Shown here piece by piece: positions 22,321-34,157 of a stretch of DNA of 64,000 nucleotides. Position 1 is the first letter of the stretch, and every line of letters begins with the position of its first letter. The stretch lies in contig CM039510.1 of assembly GCA_022432975.1 (NCBI GenBank), forward strand, positions 13,775,381 through 13,839,380, written 5' to 3'. Origin of the DNA: Begonia masoniana (lineage: Eukaryota > Streptophyta > Magnoliopsida > Cucurbitales > Begoniaceae). The notes beneath the pieces are model-generated. The model made no database searches. It was not told the origin of the DNA and was given only the letters and a program-made list of their open reading frames with translations. Both the position numbers and the translations under genes were made by a program.

Positions 22321-23465
22321 CAATGGAAGGGCGTTATGGTAATTTACCAAGCCAAATTTTAATTAAAAACCATCATTTTTCTTTCTCCTCCACCACTTCA
22401 CAAAAACTCCTCTGTGATTTCTTCTCCAGGCGATTTCTTCATCGCCTTTCACTATGTTCTTCCATTCCGACTATCGTTCTTCCTCCGATCGACTCGTTTT
22501 CTTCGTGTTTTCTCCTCCAATCAACGCTCTAGGTAAGGTTCTATGGTTTTGAAAAGTTTATTCATAGTTTTCAGGCCATTTGACGGTTAGGGTTTCGTTA
22601 AAAACGTAATTTAGAGTTTGAAATTGTTAGGTTTACTGTATTTATGAATATAATGAAAGTATCGAGCGTTATTGGGCGAAGTTGGATTGATTTGTGAGAA
22701 GTTTTAGAGTTTATGGATTTTGAGATTTGAGAAATCTCCATTAATGGAGTTTTGGAAATTTACGAGCATGAATTGCTCGATAAAATGTCTCAAAGAGTTG
22801 AATTAGAGTTTATGAGATTTCTTTAGTTAAGGATTTCATTAACTTGGACGTTTAATAGTTTAAACTTGTTTTAATGACAATGTTGCGAAATTGCCTTAGG
22901 CGAACAAAGCTCGTGGACGGAGGTTGGATTGCAACGGACACGAGGTAAGTTCTCGTGACTTACTCTGGCCGATTGGCCTACACCGTACATCGAGGTCGCG
23001 TCGAGGATCTTTGATGAACTGTTTGTTTAAATGCTTTGGTTGGATAGTTAGGATTAGTTCTTTTATAAGATATGCTTTTAATTGCTTTTATTGTCTTGAT
23101 GGTACTTATGATGTATATTTACTTTATGCATTTAACTGTTCATGGATCACGTCTTTTAAAATAGCATGAAAACGGATTTCTGCACGTGTTTAAGAAAATG
23201 AAATAAAATGAACGAAATGAATCTATGTAATCTGTTATCTGGTCATGCGAGGTGGGGCTCAGGCACGGCTGTTTACGGATGTAAGCGTGTACCCCTCCCC
23301 CCCCCCCGGTTAGGTGAAGAAGGCAGTCCAACCGCGGGATGTGTCCTCTCCATCTAAAAGGCTAAGACCTCGGTGACATTCTGTCTGCGACGTAATGATA
23401 AGAAAGATGTTGCAAGATTTCTGAAACTCATATGCACAGTATGCATTTGCATTTACGAAACTTAC

Positions 23466-23480
23466 TGAGCCTTTAGCTCA
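23466..23480 (+). other. Conserved LTR stem-loop (TGAGC/GCTCA), left LTR
   Basis: The sequence CTTACTGAGC-CTTTA-GCTCA forms a perfect 5-bp stem. It lies 1.5 kb into the LTR, and the phrase GGTGTAGGTGAT follows within 40 bp, as it does near the stem-loop at 53358. Confidence 0.55.
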
Positions 23481-24106
23481 TAGTGTGTCTGTAAGGTGTA
23501 GGTGATATCGAAACAGGTGAGGACGACATTCCTCCTCCTGAAGCATGAGTTCAGTTGATGAAGAATGATCGCGGGAGTGTGCTGGCGCAATCGAGGCCTT
23601 TCATGACCCGTGGGGACGTATGTAGGTATTTTGGATAGAAAACGTTTAAGGAAAATATTTGTACAGATAGAACATTATAGGAAGTTTGGATCTGGACTAA
23701 TTGATAGGTTTGTGTTTTGAAGTTTTTAAACGTATTGGAAACTTGTTTTGTAAATGCTTGGTATTAGGGAAATGTTCGTTTTTTCTAAACATATCCATGC
23801 AGTTCATTTTTGTGAAAACGTATTTCGTGTTAAATGCGTCTTGAGTCAATTTTGAGTGAGATTATGGAGGACGTAGGAGTATGGGGTTGTTTGATGTCAA
23901 ATGGTAATGGGAAGGTGTATGTGAAGTTAGTAGTAATTGAGGAAGAAAAATGGTTGTGTTTAAGTTTGTATGCAGGGAAGAAGAAGGAAGAAAAGGAAAA
24001 GAGGGAGCCGAGCTCTTTGGAAAAATTCAAGAGAGCTTAGCGATCGATCGCCCGCCTTGGGCGATCGATCGCCTCCCTCTCTTTGGTCGCGCCCAGCGAT
24101 CGTCTC

Positions 24107-24590
24107 ACCACGATGTCTTCTGGCTTCGTCGTCCATGAAGCCTTCTGTCCTTAAAGTCCACGATGCCTTCTGGCTTCGTCGTCCACGAAGCATTCTGTCC
24201 TTAAAGTCCACGATGTCTTCTAGCTTCATCGTCCATGAAGCCTTTTGTCCTTAAAGTCCACGATGCCTTCTGGCTTCGTCGTCCACGAAGCCTTCTGTCC
24301 TTAAAGTCCACGATGTCTTCTGGCTTCGTCATCCACGAAGCCTTCTGTCCTTAAAGTCCACTATGCCTTCTGGCTTCGTCGTCAACGAAGCTTTCTGTCC
24401 TTAAAGTCCACGATGCCTTCTGGCTTCGTCGTCCACGAAGCCTTCTGTCCTTAAAGTCCACGATGCCTTCTGGCTTCGTCGTCCACGAAGCCTTCTGTCC
24501 TTATTGTCCTCAAAGCCTTCTGTATTTATTGTCCGCGATGCCTTCTGGCTTCGTCGTCCACGAAGCCTTCTGTGTTAAATGTCCACGAAG
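24107..24590. repeat. 50-bp minisatellite with hairpin units, left LTR (about 9 units)
   Basis: The unit of about 50 bp contains GGCTTCGTCGTCCACGAAGCC, in which GGCTTCGT and ACGAAGCC form an 8-bp hairpin stem, then TTCTGTCCTTAAAGTCCACG. Units vary slightly, and the array decays at its 3' end. Stop-poor frames cross it only because of the repeat. Confidence 0.93.
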
Positions 24591-25031
24591 TTTTCAGATT
24601 TAAAATTCCACTATTGTCTACAGTCCTGTTGTCCAAACCCTATAGAACGAAATGTTGACTTCCACTGTTCAAACTAAAGAAAGCCCGAGAGGAATTATTG
24701 ACTTCACATCCTTGTGTAATCTGCCGCCCTATGACGATTTTTCCCCTCCAATTGATGGCCGATTCCTTTTATGTTTAATTCTGTTTTCTTTAATTGTTTA
24801 TTTTTCTTTATGTTTTCCTCACCTTAAATACGTTTTGTTCAATGATTTTCAATGATTCTCTAGATTTAGGTAGATCCCTCCCCTGTTTTAATTATTTTTA
24901 CTTAAATGTTCTCTCTTATTTTCTTAAATGGTTTTCAATGGTTTAAATTATGACGTAATATTATAGGGTTATAGAGGAAAGAAAATTTTTATATGGTAAA
25001 ACTAGGATACGGGTAAGGGTCGCTACAGTTA

Positions 25032-25043
25032 TGGTATCAGAGC
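25032..25043 (+). other. Primer-binding site of the gypsy element
   Basis: TGGTATCAGAGC is a perfect match to the plant initiator-Met tRNA PBS. It lies four bases after the left LTR end. Confidence 0.92.
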
Positions 25044-25176
25044 CCTCAGGTTTTAAAAACGGTTCTGTAGACTGCTCGACTGCACAGCCACTACGCGGAC
25101 ATCCTTCATCAACTGTAAGTACGTTCTATTTTATTTCTTAGGATTATTTGTTTTGATTTTTATAGGAATTTTATAA

Positions 25177-26260
25177 AAAAAAATAGTTCGAGGAAAAGAT
25201 CCTAGAGACGACGCCTTAGACAGACTTACGGAATTGCTGGACCGTCAGTCTCAGCACATGGACCGGCAGGCCCAACAAATTGAGAGCTTAGTGAACCGAG
25301 AGAATCAGAGGGCCCAAGATTTGGTGGTTCCTAATAATCAGGGCATGCAGAAATTCCAAAGCCTACGACCTCAAGTATTCGACGGCCGATCATCGGATCC
25401 AACGGTTGCCGAAGAATGGATCAGGGTGAGGATATGCTAGGGTATGCAGAGGTAGGGAACGGGAGCAAGGTGGCCTACGTCACCTTCCATTTGGCGTTAG
25501 ATGCCCGTTTCTGGTGGGATTCGATCAAGTCGAGAACAGATGTATCAGTTATGACTTGGGAATGGTTCAAGACTGTATTCTTCGACAAGTATTTCAGCCG
25601 GACTGTGAGAGTGGTAAAGAGGAACGAGTTTACGCAGCTGAAGCAGACAGGTTCAGTTGCGGATTATATAAGGAAGTTTGAAGCCCTATCGAGATTTGCA
25701 CCGCGCCTAGTAAGTGATAATGAAGACAAGGTGCATCAGTTTATGGAGGGGCTGAACCTGAAGATCCGGATGAACATTGTTGTGTCAGGTATTATAGACG
25801 TGCCCTATTCTGATATTGTAGCTAGAGCTCTGGACTTCAAGGCTGCCAGGGCGACTTGTGTTAGGCCGAGGGAGCCAGTTAAGGGCTTCTTCCGTGAAAT
25901 CCGTCCTCGGTCACAGAACCGAGGTTGGCAGCCCAGAGCACCACAGCCCCAGCAGCAGCAAAGGGGTGTAAAGAGGCCTTTAGAGGGAGGCAATGATCGA
26001 AGGAAAGGCAAGCAAGTACAGGGGACTTCTCAAATACCCTGGTGCCCTAAATGTCAGCGAGAACACAGTGGAGAGTGCCGGGTGGGCACTAACAAATGTT
26101 ATAGATGTGGTGAAGTCGGCCATTGCGTCAGAGATTGCCCAAAGCCGGGCCGAGATCAGTTGGGCGGAGACCAGAGGAGGGTTATGTCGAGGATCTTTGC
26201 ATTTATCAAGCCTGGGCTATCGATGATGAGACTCAGCCTTCCGTGATAGCAGGTACTATA
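25177..26260 (+). pseudogene. Gag of the gypsy element, frameshifted
   Basis: The first part (25180-25440) reads RDDALDRLTELLDRQ and EKFQSL-like residues with no ATG in a good position. A frameshift near 25416-25440 moves to the frame that continues with the capsid segment (ARFWWDSIKSR, FFDKYFSRTVR, about 25505-25610), the RNA-binding Arg-rich stretch and the CCHC knuckle CYRCGEVGHCVRDC (26098-26139). A second frameshift near 26150-26240 leads into protease. Gag would bind and package element RNA; this copy cannot make an intact one. Confidence 0.88.
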
Positions 26261-27680
26261 TTGATTATGGGCGTAGCTGTATTTTCGTTGATAGACACTG
26301 GAGCTACGCATTCCTTTATTTCAACTGCTTGCATGGCTAGACTGGGGTTAGCGTCTGAGTTAGCAGAGGTCAAGTATAGAGTGATGCTGCCTTCGGGAGA
26401 GCATATGCAGTCGGATCGTATTCTCCAGGGCAATGTCGTCTTAGTGGGGGATGCTACCCTTTATGCTTGTCTGATAGTTATGAGCATAGAGCGGTACGAT
26501 CTTATCTTAGGGATGGACTGACTTTCACAGCACTTCGCCACCATCGATTGTCTATCCGGGATTGTGACCTTTCGACCCCCGGGTAAAACAGAGCTTTCTT
26601 ATCAGGCGATGAACCGATCTAGTGGATTACCTATCTCTTATTCCATGAAGGTCAACGAGCAGTTTAAATGTGAGTGCTCTATTTATTTGGCCACAATAGT
26701 CGATACTCAGATGCTTAGCGGAGTAAAGCCGAGCGACATTCCTATTGTCAGGGAATTCTCTGAGATATTCCTTGACGATCTTCCCGGATTACCGCCGGAC
26801 AGGGAGATCGAGTTTGTTATTGATGTATGTCCGAGCTCCGCGCCAGTGTCTAAGAATCCATATAGATTGGCGCCTGCAGAATTGAAAGAGCTGAAGACTT
26901 AGCTTGAGGAGTTGCTGGATAAAGGTTTCATCCAACCCAGTTTTTCGCCCTGGGGTGCGCCCGTTCTATTTGTCAAGAAGAAAGACAGGACCCTCAGGAT
27001 GTGTGTGGATTACATAGAGCTGAATAAGCTTACAGTGAAGAATAAGTATCCACTGCCTCTGATAGATGATTTATTTGATCAACTGCAGGGTGCCCGAGTG
27101 TTTTCCATGATTGACCTACGCTCGGGTTATTATCAGTTGAAGGTCCAGAAGGAAGACATTTAGAAGACGGCATTACGAACGAGGTACGGGCATTATGAGT
27201 TCCTCTTTATGTCATTTGGAGTTACTAATGCCCCTGCAGTGTTTATGGACTTGATGAACCGTGTCTTCAAGGAGTACCTGGACAAATTCGTTGTTGTTTT
27301 CATCAACGATATTCTAATTTATTCTAAGACGAAGGAGGAGCATGAAGAGCAATTGCGGATTGTTCTAGGAATTTTCCAACGACACTAGCTATATCCAGTT
27401 CTCCAAGTGTGAGTTTTGGCTGGATCGGGTCAGTTTTCTAGGCCATATTATATCACAGGAAGGGTTTCTGTAGATCCGAACAAGATTCAGGTGGTCAGAG
27501 ATTGGCCACAGCCTAAAAACGTGCGTGAAGTACGTGGATTTCTTGGGTTGGCTGGCTATTATCGGAAATTCATAGAGAGATTTTCGAAGATTGCAGTTCC
27601 ACTTTCACGTTTGACTCGGAAGAATGAAAAGTTTGTATGGTCAGCTGCTTGTGACAACAGTTTTATGGAGTAAAGCAGAA
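26241..27680 (+). pseudogene. Protease and reverse transcriptase of the gypsy element
   Basis: Protease shows LIDTGATHSFIS (about 26287-26325) and ends in ILGMD followed by TGA (26519-26521). RT continues in the same frame: [39 protein letters not shown]. The catalytic box reads F-I-N-D (AAC at 27305-27307) where the family has F-x-D-D, so a metal-binding Asp is lost. Stops lie at 26900-26902 and 27161-27163, and frameshifts near 27390 and 27470. Confidence 0.9.
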
Positions 27681-28080
27681 GTTGACCACAGTTCCAGTTC
27701 TAACGCTACCTGTTGAAGATAATAAATTCAGTATTTACTGTGATGCGTCTGGAGTTGGACTTGGTTGTGTATTGATGCAGGAAGGAAAGGTTATCGCATA
27801 TGCTTCTCGACGGTTGAAGCCGTATGAACAGAACTATCCTATGCATGACCTGGAATTAGTAGCCGTGGTCTTTGCACTGAAAATATGGAGGCATTACTTG
27901 TATGGGCAGCAGTGCGAGATATTTTTCGACCACAAAAGCCTGAAATATTTGTTTACGCAGAAGGAATTGAATATGTGACAGAGAAGGTGGCTTGAGTTCG
28001 TCAAAGACTATGAGTTTGAGATAAAGTACCATCCAGGAAAGGCGAACAAGGTCGTTGATGCTTTAAGCCGAATGCCTTCT
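27681..28080 (+). pseudogene. RNase H of the gypsy element
   Basis: The RNase H-like segment reads [18 protein letters not shown] (about 27727-27780), then [17 protein letters not shown] and [17 protein letters not shown], then [18 protein letters not shown], ended by TGA (27976-27978). The catalytic D, E and D positions are visible. The frame differs from the preceding RT part because of a frameshift at about 27665-27680. Confidence 0.88.
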
Positions 28081-29640
28081 GCGAGTCCGCCTTCACTTGC
28101 AGCGATATCGATTACGTTGCGGTCTGAGATTGAGAGGATCGATGTGGAGATTGTGGTAGAGTTGTCCAGTATGCTCACCAACATTTCTCTCAGGCCAACT
28201 ATTCTGGATAAGATACGTGAAGCCCAGCAGAATAATATGGAGTGTGAAGAACTTCTATTGAGCATGACATCTGGAGACGTATCTGAATTTAATTTGTCAG
28301 ACGATAGTATTCTAAAGTTCAGACATAGGTGGTACGTGCCTAATGATGAGGAGTTAAAGAATGAGATTTTGGTTGAAGCACATTCTTCAGCTTATTCTGT
28401 GCACCCGGGAAGTACCAAGATGTACCAGGATTTAAAACAACATTTTTGGTGGCCGAACATGAAGAGGGAAGTTGCGAAATATGTTGAAACCTGTTTAATT
28501 TGTCAACAGGTTAAGGCGGAACACCAGAGGCCGGCCGGAACACTACAGCCACTGCCGATTTCGAAGTGGAAATGGGAGTAGATCTCCATGGATTTTATTG
28601 TGGGGCTCCCGAGGACGACAAAAGGACACGACGGCATCTGGGTGATCATGGACCGATTGACAAAGTCGGCTCACTTCTTATCTGTGAAGATGGCATCTTC
28701 TATGGATCAGCTCGCCGAGCTTTATGTGCAGGAGATTGTTAGATTGCACGGAGTACCAGTTTCGATTGTCTCAGATAGAGATCCGAGGTTTACATCGAAT
28801 TTCTGGAAAAGTCTGCACAAAACTATGGGGACTCAGCTAAATTTCAGCACTGCATTTCATCCTCAGACAGAGAGGACAAATCAGATTCTTGAGGATATGC
28901 TCAGAGCTTGTGTGTTGGTACTTCAGGGATCGTGGAGCAGATATTTGCCACTGATCGAGTTCTCTTACAACAACAGCTTCCAGGCTACCATTGGTATGGC
29001 TCCATACGAGGCTTTGTATGGCCGAAAGTGTAGATCTCCGCTATATTAGGACGAAGTTGGTGAAGCCAGTATTATTGGTCCTGAGATTCTACAGCAAACG
29101 GCAGAGAAGATTGCCGTTATCAGACAGCGTATCGAGATAGCTCAGAGTCGATAGAAGAGCTATGCTGACACAAGACGGAGAGAACTGGAGTTCGAAGAAG
29201 GTGATGAGGTTTATTTGAAGGTTTCTCCATTTAGAGGTGTAATGCAATTTGGAAGGAAGGGTAAGTTGAACCCTCGATATGTGGGACCCTTCTCTATTTT
29301 GAAGAAGATCGGGAAGATGGCGTATCGACTGCAGCTTCCGGCTTCGATGGAGGGTATCCACGACGTATTTCACGTGTCTATGCTTCGGAAGTGTTTGCGT
29401 GATCCATCGCATATCGTGGAGGCAAGAGAGATCGAGGTACAGCCTACCTTGACATATGTGGAGAAACCAGTACGTATTTTGGAGTCTTCGATCAAAGTTT
29501 TGCGCAACAAAGAAATCCCGCTAGTCAAAGTCTTATGGCGGAACCACGAGGCGGAAGAAGCGACTTGGGAGTGACAACATGATATGATGACTAAGTATCC
29601 TGAGTTGTTTGTATAATCAAATTTTGAGGACAAAATTTTA
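28081..29640 (+). pseudogene. Integrase and chromodomain of the gypsy element
   Basis: The zinc-binding region (STKMYQDLKQHFWWPNM, CLICQQVKAEHQRP, about 28410-28535) is followed by TAG (28579-28581). The catalytic core has [19 protein letters not shown] (about 28765-28792) and [10 protein letters not shown] (28855-28884). After TAG at 29047-29049 and 29152-29154 the C-terminal region reads KLNPRYVGPFSIL and ends in a chromodomain-like segment (IPLVKVLWRNHEAEEATW, 29515-29570) that would direct integration to particular chromatin. Confidence 0.9.
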
Positions 29641-31111
29641 AATAAGGTGGATGGATTGTAATACCCGGCTGTACGGAATATTAATATTTTAATATAATGG
29701 CATTTTTGTTATTATATCAAATCAAGTCCATTTTACGAAAAGAAAGCGTTATTACGATCCTAATAATTAATAAGGATTTTAAGAAAATTTTGGGAAATTT
29801 TAGGAGTTTAACGCTAATTTTACGAGAATTACGTTTATCGTAATATAAAGGATACTTTGGTAAAAATAGTAAACGGGGTTCGAATTGCGAACGGACAGTT
29901 TTAATGGAACTCTGATAATAAATTGAAGTTATTGGCGAAATAAGGAGATTTGGAGAAAATGAATCGTTAGCTAATTAACGAAACGAAGGACGAAATTAAT
30001 ATAAAAACAATGGAAGGGCGTTATGGTAATTTACCAAGCCAAATTTTAATTAAAAACCAACATTTTTCTTTCTCCTCCACCACTTCATGAAAACTCCTCT
30101 GTGATTTCTTCTCCAGGCGATTTTTTCATCGCCTTTCACTGTGTTCTTCCATTCCGACGATCGTTCTTTCTCCGATCGACTCGTTTTCTTCGTGTTTTCT
30201 CCTCCAATCAACGCTCTAGGTAAGGTTCTATGGTTTTGGAAAGTTTATTTGTAGTTTTCAGGTCGTTTGACGGTTAGGATTTCGTTTAGGGTTTCGTTGA
30301 AAACGTGATTTAGAGTTTGAAATCGTTAGGTTTACAGTATTTATGAATATAGAGTTTATGGATTTTGAGGTTTGAGAATCTCCATTAATGGATTTTTGGA
30401 AATTTACGAACATGAATTGCCCCATAAAATGTCTCCAAGCGTTGAATTAGAGTTTAGGAGATTTCTTTAGTTAAGGATTTCATTAACTTGGACGTTTAAT
30501 AGTTTAAACTCGTTTTAACGACAATGTTGCGAAATTGCCTTATGTGAACAAAACTCGTGGACGGAGGTTGGATTGCAACGGACACGAGGTAAGTTCTCGT
30601 GACTTACTCTGGCCGATTGGCCTACACCGTATATCGAGGTCGCGTCGAGGATCTTTGATGAATTGTTTGTTTAAATGCTTTGGTTGGGTAGTTAAGATTA
30701 GTTCTTTTATAGGATATGCTTTTAATTGCTTTTATTGTCTTGATGGTACTTATGATGTATGTTTACTTTATGCATTTAACTGTTCATGCATCACGTCTTT
30801 TAAAATAGCATGAAAACGAATTTCTGCACGTGTTTAAGAAAATGAAATAAAACGAACGAAATGAATCTATGTAATCTGTTATCTGGTCATGCGAGGTGGG
30901 GCTCAAGCACGGCTGTTTACGGATATAAGCGTGTACCCCCCCCCCCCCCCCCCGGTTAGGTGAAGAGGGCAGTCCAACCGCGAGATGTGTCCTCTCCATC
31001 TAAAAGGCTGAGACCTCGGTGACATTCTGTCTACGACGTAATGATAAGAAAGATGTTGCATGATTTCTGAAACTCATATGCACAGCATGCATTTACATTT
31101 ACGAAACTTAC

Positions 31112-31126
31112 TGAGCCTTTAGCTCA
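31112..31126 (+). other. Conserved LTR stem-loop, right LTR
   Basis: TGAGC-CTTTA-GCTCA is unchanged relative to the left LTR copy at 23466-23480. Confidence 0.55.
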
Positions 31127-31764
31127 TAGTGTGTCTGTATGGTGTAGGTGATATCGAAATAGGTGAGGACGACATTCCTTTTCCTGAAGCATGAGTCCAG
31201 TTGATGAAGAATGATCGCGAGAGTGTGCTGGCGCAGTCGAGGCGTTTCATGACCCGTGGGGACGTATGTAGGTATTTTGGGTTATTTTGGATAGAAAACG
31301 TTTAAGGAAAATATTTGTGTAGATAGAACATTATAGGATGTTTGGATATGGACTAGTTGATAGGTTTGTGTTTTGAAGTTTTTAAACGTATTGGAAACTT
31401 GTTTTATAAATGTTTGGTATTAGGGAAATGTTCATTTTTTTTAAACATATCCATGCAGTTCGTTTTCGTGAAAACGTATTTCGTGTTAAATGCGTCTTGA
31501 GTCAGTTTTGAGTGAGATTATGGAAAACGTAGGAGTATCGGGTGGTTTGATGTCAAATGGTAATGGGAAGGTGTATGTGGAGTTAGTAGTAATTGAGGAA
31601 GAAAAATGGTTGTGTTTAAGTTGGTATGCAGGGAAGAAGAAGGAAGAAAAGGAAAAGAGGGAGCGAGCTCTCTGGAAAAATTCCAGAGAGCTTGGCGATC
31701 GATCGCCCGCCTTGGGCGATCGATTGCCTCCCCCTCTTTGGTCGCGCCCAGCGATCGTCTCACC

Positions 31765-32620
31765 ACGATGTCTTCTGGCTTCGTCGTCCACGAAGCCTTC
31801 TGTCCTTAAAGTCCACGATGCCTTCTGGCTTCGTCGTCCACGAAGCCTTATGTCCTTAAAGTCCACGATGTCTTCTGGCTTCGTTGTCTACGAAGCCTTC
31901 TGTCCTTAAAGTCCACGAATGACGTCTGGCTTCATCGTTCACGAAACCTTCTGTCCTTAAAGTCCACGATGTCTTCTGGCTTCGTCGTCCACGAAGCCTT
32001 CTGTTCTTAAAGTCCACGATGCCTTTTGGCTTCGTCGTCCACGAAGCCTTCTGTCCTTAAAGTCCACGATGCCTTCTGGCTTCGTCGTCCACGAAGCCTT
32101 CTGTCCTTATTGTGTAACGACCCCCATTCCCAGCAAGATATTGTCCGCTCTGGGGATTGGGCCGCAGTCCAATATCATCCCCTCACGGCTTTGTTTGGCG
32201 AGAACTTCCCAAAAGGTCACCCAACCTGGAATTGCTCTCGCCGAAGCACTTTTAACTTCGGAGTTCTTATGGGATCCGTTGTCAATTGTGCTCCAAAACG
32301 CGTCTTAATATCTTGGGAGGGATCTCTTACATATGTTTCATTTCCATGTACTTCCCCAAGCGATGTGGGATTGTGGCAATCCCCTTTTATGACCCGGGAT
32401 TTGCCTATACTCGAGTCCGGGATTTGCCTACACTCGGCTTAGGTCCCGAGGTTCGCCCCGCAACCCGAGGTTTGCCCCGCAGTCGTACACATACGTACAC
32501 ATTCCATTCGGGTCATCACATATTGTCCTCGAAGCCTTCTGTCTTTATTGTCCGCGATGCCTTCTGGCTTTGTCGTCCACAAAGCGTTCTGTGTTAAATG
32601 TCCACGAAGTTTTCAGATTT
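31765..32620. repeat. 50-bp minisatellite, right LTR (about 7 units plus decayed tail), split by Cassandra
   Basis: The units are the same as at 24107-24590, but the copy number and variants differ, so the array has expanded or contracted since integration. The Cassandra solo LTR splits it at 32113. Confidence 0.92.
32113..32520 (-). mobile_element. Cassandra solo LTR (408 bp)
   Basis: It starts TGTAACGACC and ends GGGTCATCACA, with a perfect TATTG duplication on both sides (32108-32112 and 32521-32525). The 5S-like segment is at 32199-32280 on the minus strand. There is no internal domain or second LTR, so it is a solo LTR left by recombination. Confidence 0.93.
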
Positions 32621-33029
32621 AAAAGTCCATGATTCTCTACAGTCCTGTTGTCCAAACCCGATAGAACGAAAGGTTGACTTCCACTGTTCAAACTGAAGAA
32701 ACCCGAGAGGAATTATTGACTTCACATCCTTGTGTAATCTGTCGCCCTATGACGATTTTTCCCCTCCAATTGATGGCCGATTCCTTTTATGTTTAATTCT
32801 GTTTTCTTTAATTGTTTATTTTTCTTTAAGTTTTCCTCACCTTAAATACGTTTTGTTCAATGATTTTCAATGATTCTCGAGATTTAGGTAGATCTCTCCC
32901 CTGTTTTAATTATTTTTACTTAAATGTTTTCTCTTATTTTCTTAAATGATTTTCAATGGTTTAAATTACGACGTAATATTATAGGGTTATAGAGAAAAGA
33001 AAAATTTTATACGGGTAAGGATCGCTACA

Positions 33030-33843
33030 GTGAAGGTCATTGATTTGATGTTCTCCTTTAGACATTTTGAGAAGGTTTTTTGTTTATACTGTTAGTAGAG
33101 TAATGAGATAACTGATTGTGTCGTGTACTTAGGTGTGAATCTCTAAAACTGATCAAGGTTGTCATTTTTATTTGCGATCACCAAGTATCGTCATTCTTTA
33201 TATGTTTATGACATAGTATGTTCATAGACCATGAGTGGCTCATTTATCACTGATATTTTTATATATGAAAGAAGTGGTCTATTTTTTATTTTTTACCATG
33301 GTATAGTGGATCAATTTGAGGTTTGCTTTATTGATGATTCTTAGAACTTGTTTTGGATAACATTTTTATTCTTGATTTCGATACATGAATTTTTTAGGCA
33401 TGCACGATTTTTTTTAAATACTAGATAGATGACTTATAATCACTATTGAATTTGGTCGATTACACCCTAATTGACTCCTAATTTTAGTTTTTAGTCAGAG
33501 AATCTTGGAGCAGCCGTTGCAGGATCAAGCTTAGCACATTTATTAGTTTTATTTTGATTTAGTCTAGATTGACATTAATGGTGAGACTTAGTATTACTAT
33601 ATTTCCATTTATTTCCTACTTGGAGTTAGTATATCATATTAGAGTATTACAAAATTTGTATTTGGAACTTCAAATTATTACACTATCAGATGTTACAGTT
33701 TCACCTGCTATAAACCCAATGTTTTTGGGTCATGGCTCTAGGTTTTATATTTGACTACTTAAGTCTTCTTTGCAAAGTTATTAAGTTTTGTTGATGGTTG
33801 GGTGTCCAACTCTTTTACAGGTCGAATATTTTTCTATTCAATT
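33030..33843. other. AT-rich non-coding sequence
   Basis: I find no gene or clear repeat structure. The first 50 bases (33030-33080) read as an open frame that would continue the one ending at 21969, and 33490-33545 reads as another short open frame after an AG dinucleotide. These could be exons of a host gene but I cannot identify one. Confidence 0.4.
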
Positions 33844-34157
33844 TGTGACGGCCCGCCTTGTGAAGGAAAAAATGACCCGAGACTCTGTAAATTGTGAAGA
33901 CTCATCCAATACTAGTGGGCATGCATGATCTTGCATTGCTTGACAGAGTGAAAATGAATGATTTATAATTAGAGTTCTTCTCTCTACCTAGTACAACGTG
34001 TTTTGAGCTAACTATAATAATAAAGTCATGCGGGATCTAACGTAGAGCGGAACATATTAAACTAGATGCACCAGAGACTCTATAAATAGTAACAAAGTCG
34101 AAGCCCAACCGAAAATGTAGTCAACGGGGGTGTCAGACCCTAAAGTTGGGAGATAAG

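Larger units (their letters stand above)
21970..25027 (+). repeat. Left LTR of the gypsy element
   Basis: It is 3,058 bp long. A TATA-like box (TATAAAAA, 22313-22320) lies about 345 bp in. A donor-like CGAGGTAAGTTC occurs at 22943-22954, the stem-loop at 23466-23480, a poly-C run at 23284-23299, GATCGATC palindromes at 24040-24100, and a 50-bp minisatellite at 24107-24580. Confidence 0.93.
21970..33029 (+). mobile_element. Ty3/gypsy chromovirus, structurally complete, coding region dead
   Basis: Left LTR 21970-25027, internal region 25028-29656, right LTR 29657-33029. LTRs start TGTAATACCCGG and end CGCTACA. The right LTR is about 2.96 kb once the 408-bp Cassandra solo LTR is removed. The domain order gag, protease, RT, RNase H, integrase, chromodomain places it among plant chromoviruses, and its long LTRs suggest the Tekay/Del group. 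Several stops and frameshifts interrupt pol. The flanking 5-mers AAGAA and GTGAA match at only three positions, so no clear target duplication is seen. Confidence 0.92.
29657..33029 (+). repeat. Right LTR of the gypsy element, with Cassandra insertion
   Basis: The LTR is 3,373 bp, including the inserted solo LTR 32113-32520 and its 5-bp duplication. Compared with the left LTR it has small deletions (near 30345) and point changes, so the element is not recent. The same modules recur: poly-C at 30936-30953, stem-loop at 31112-31126, GATCGATC at 31694-31760, minisatellite at 31765-32620. Confidence 0.93.

Noticed and set aside
24107..24590. Coding sequence in the 50-bp repeats (ORFs with SGFVVHEAFCP-like repeats)
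   Set aside because: The 50-bp period is not a multiple of three, frames change with each unit, and the repeats lie in the LTR of a non-coding region.
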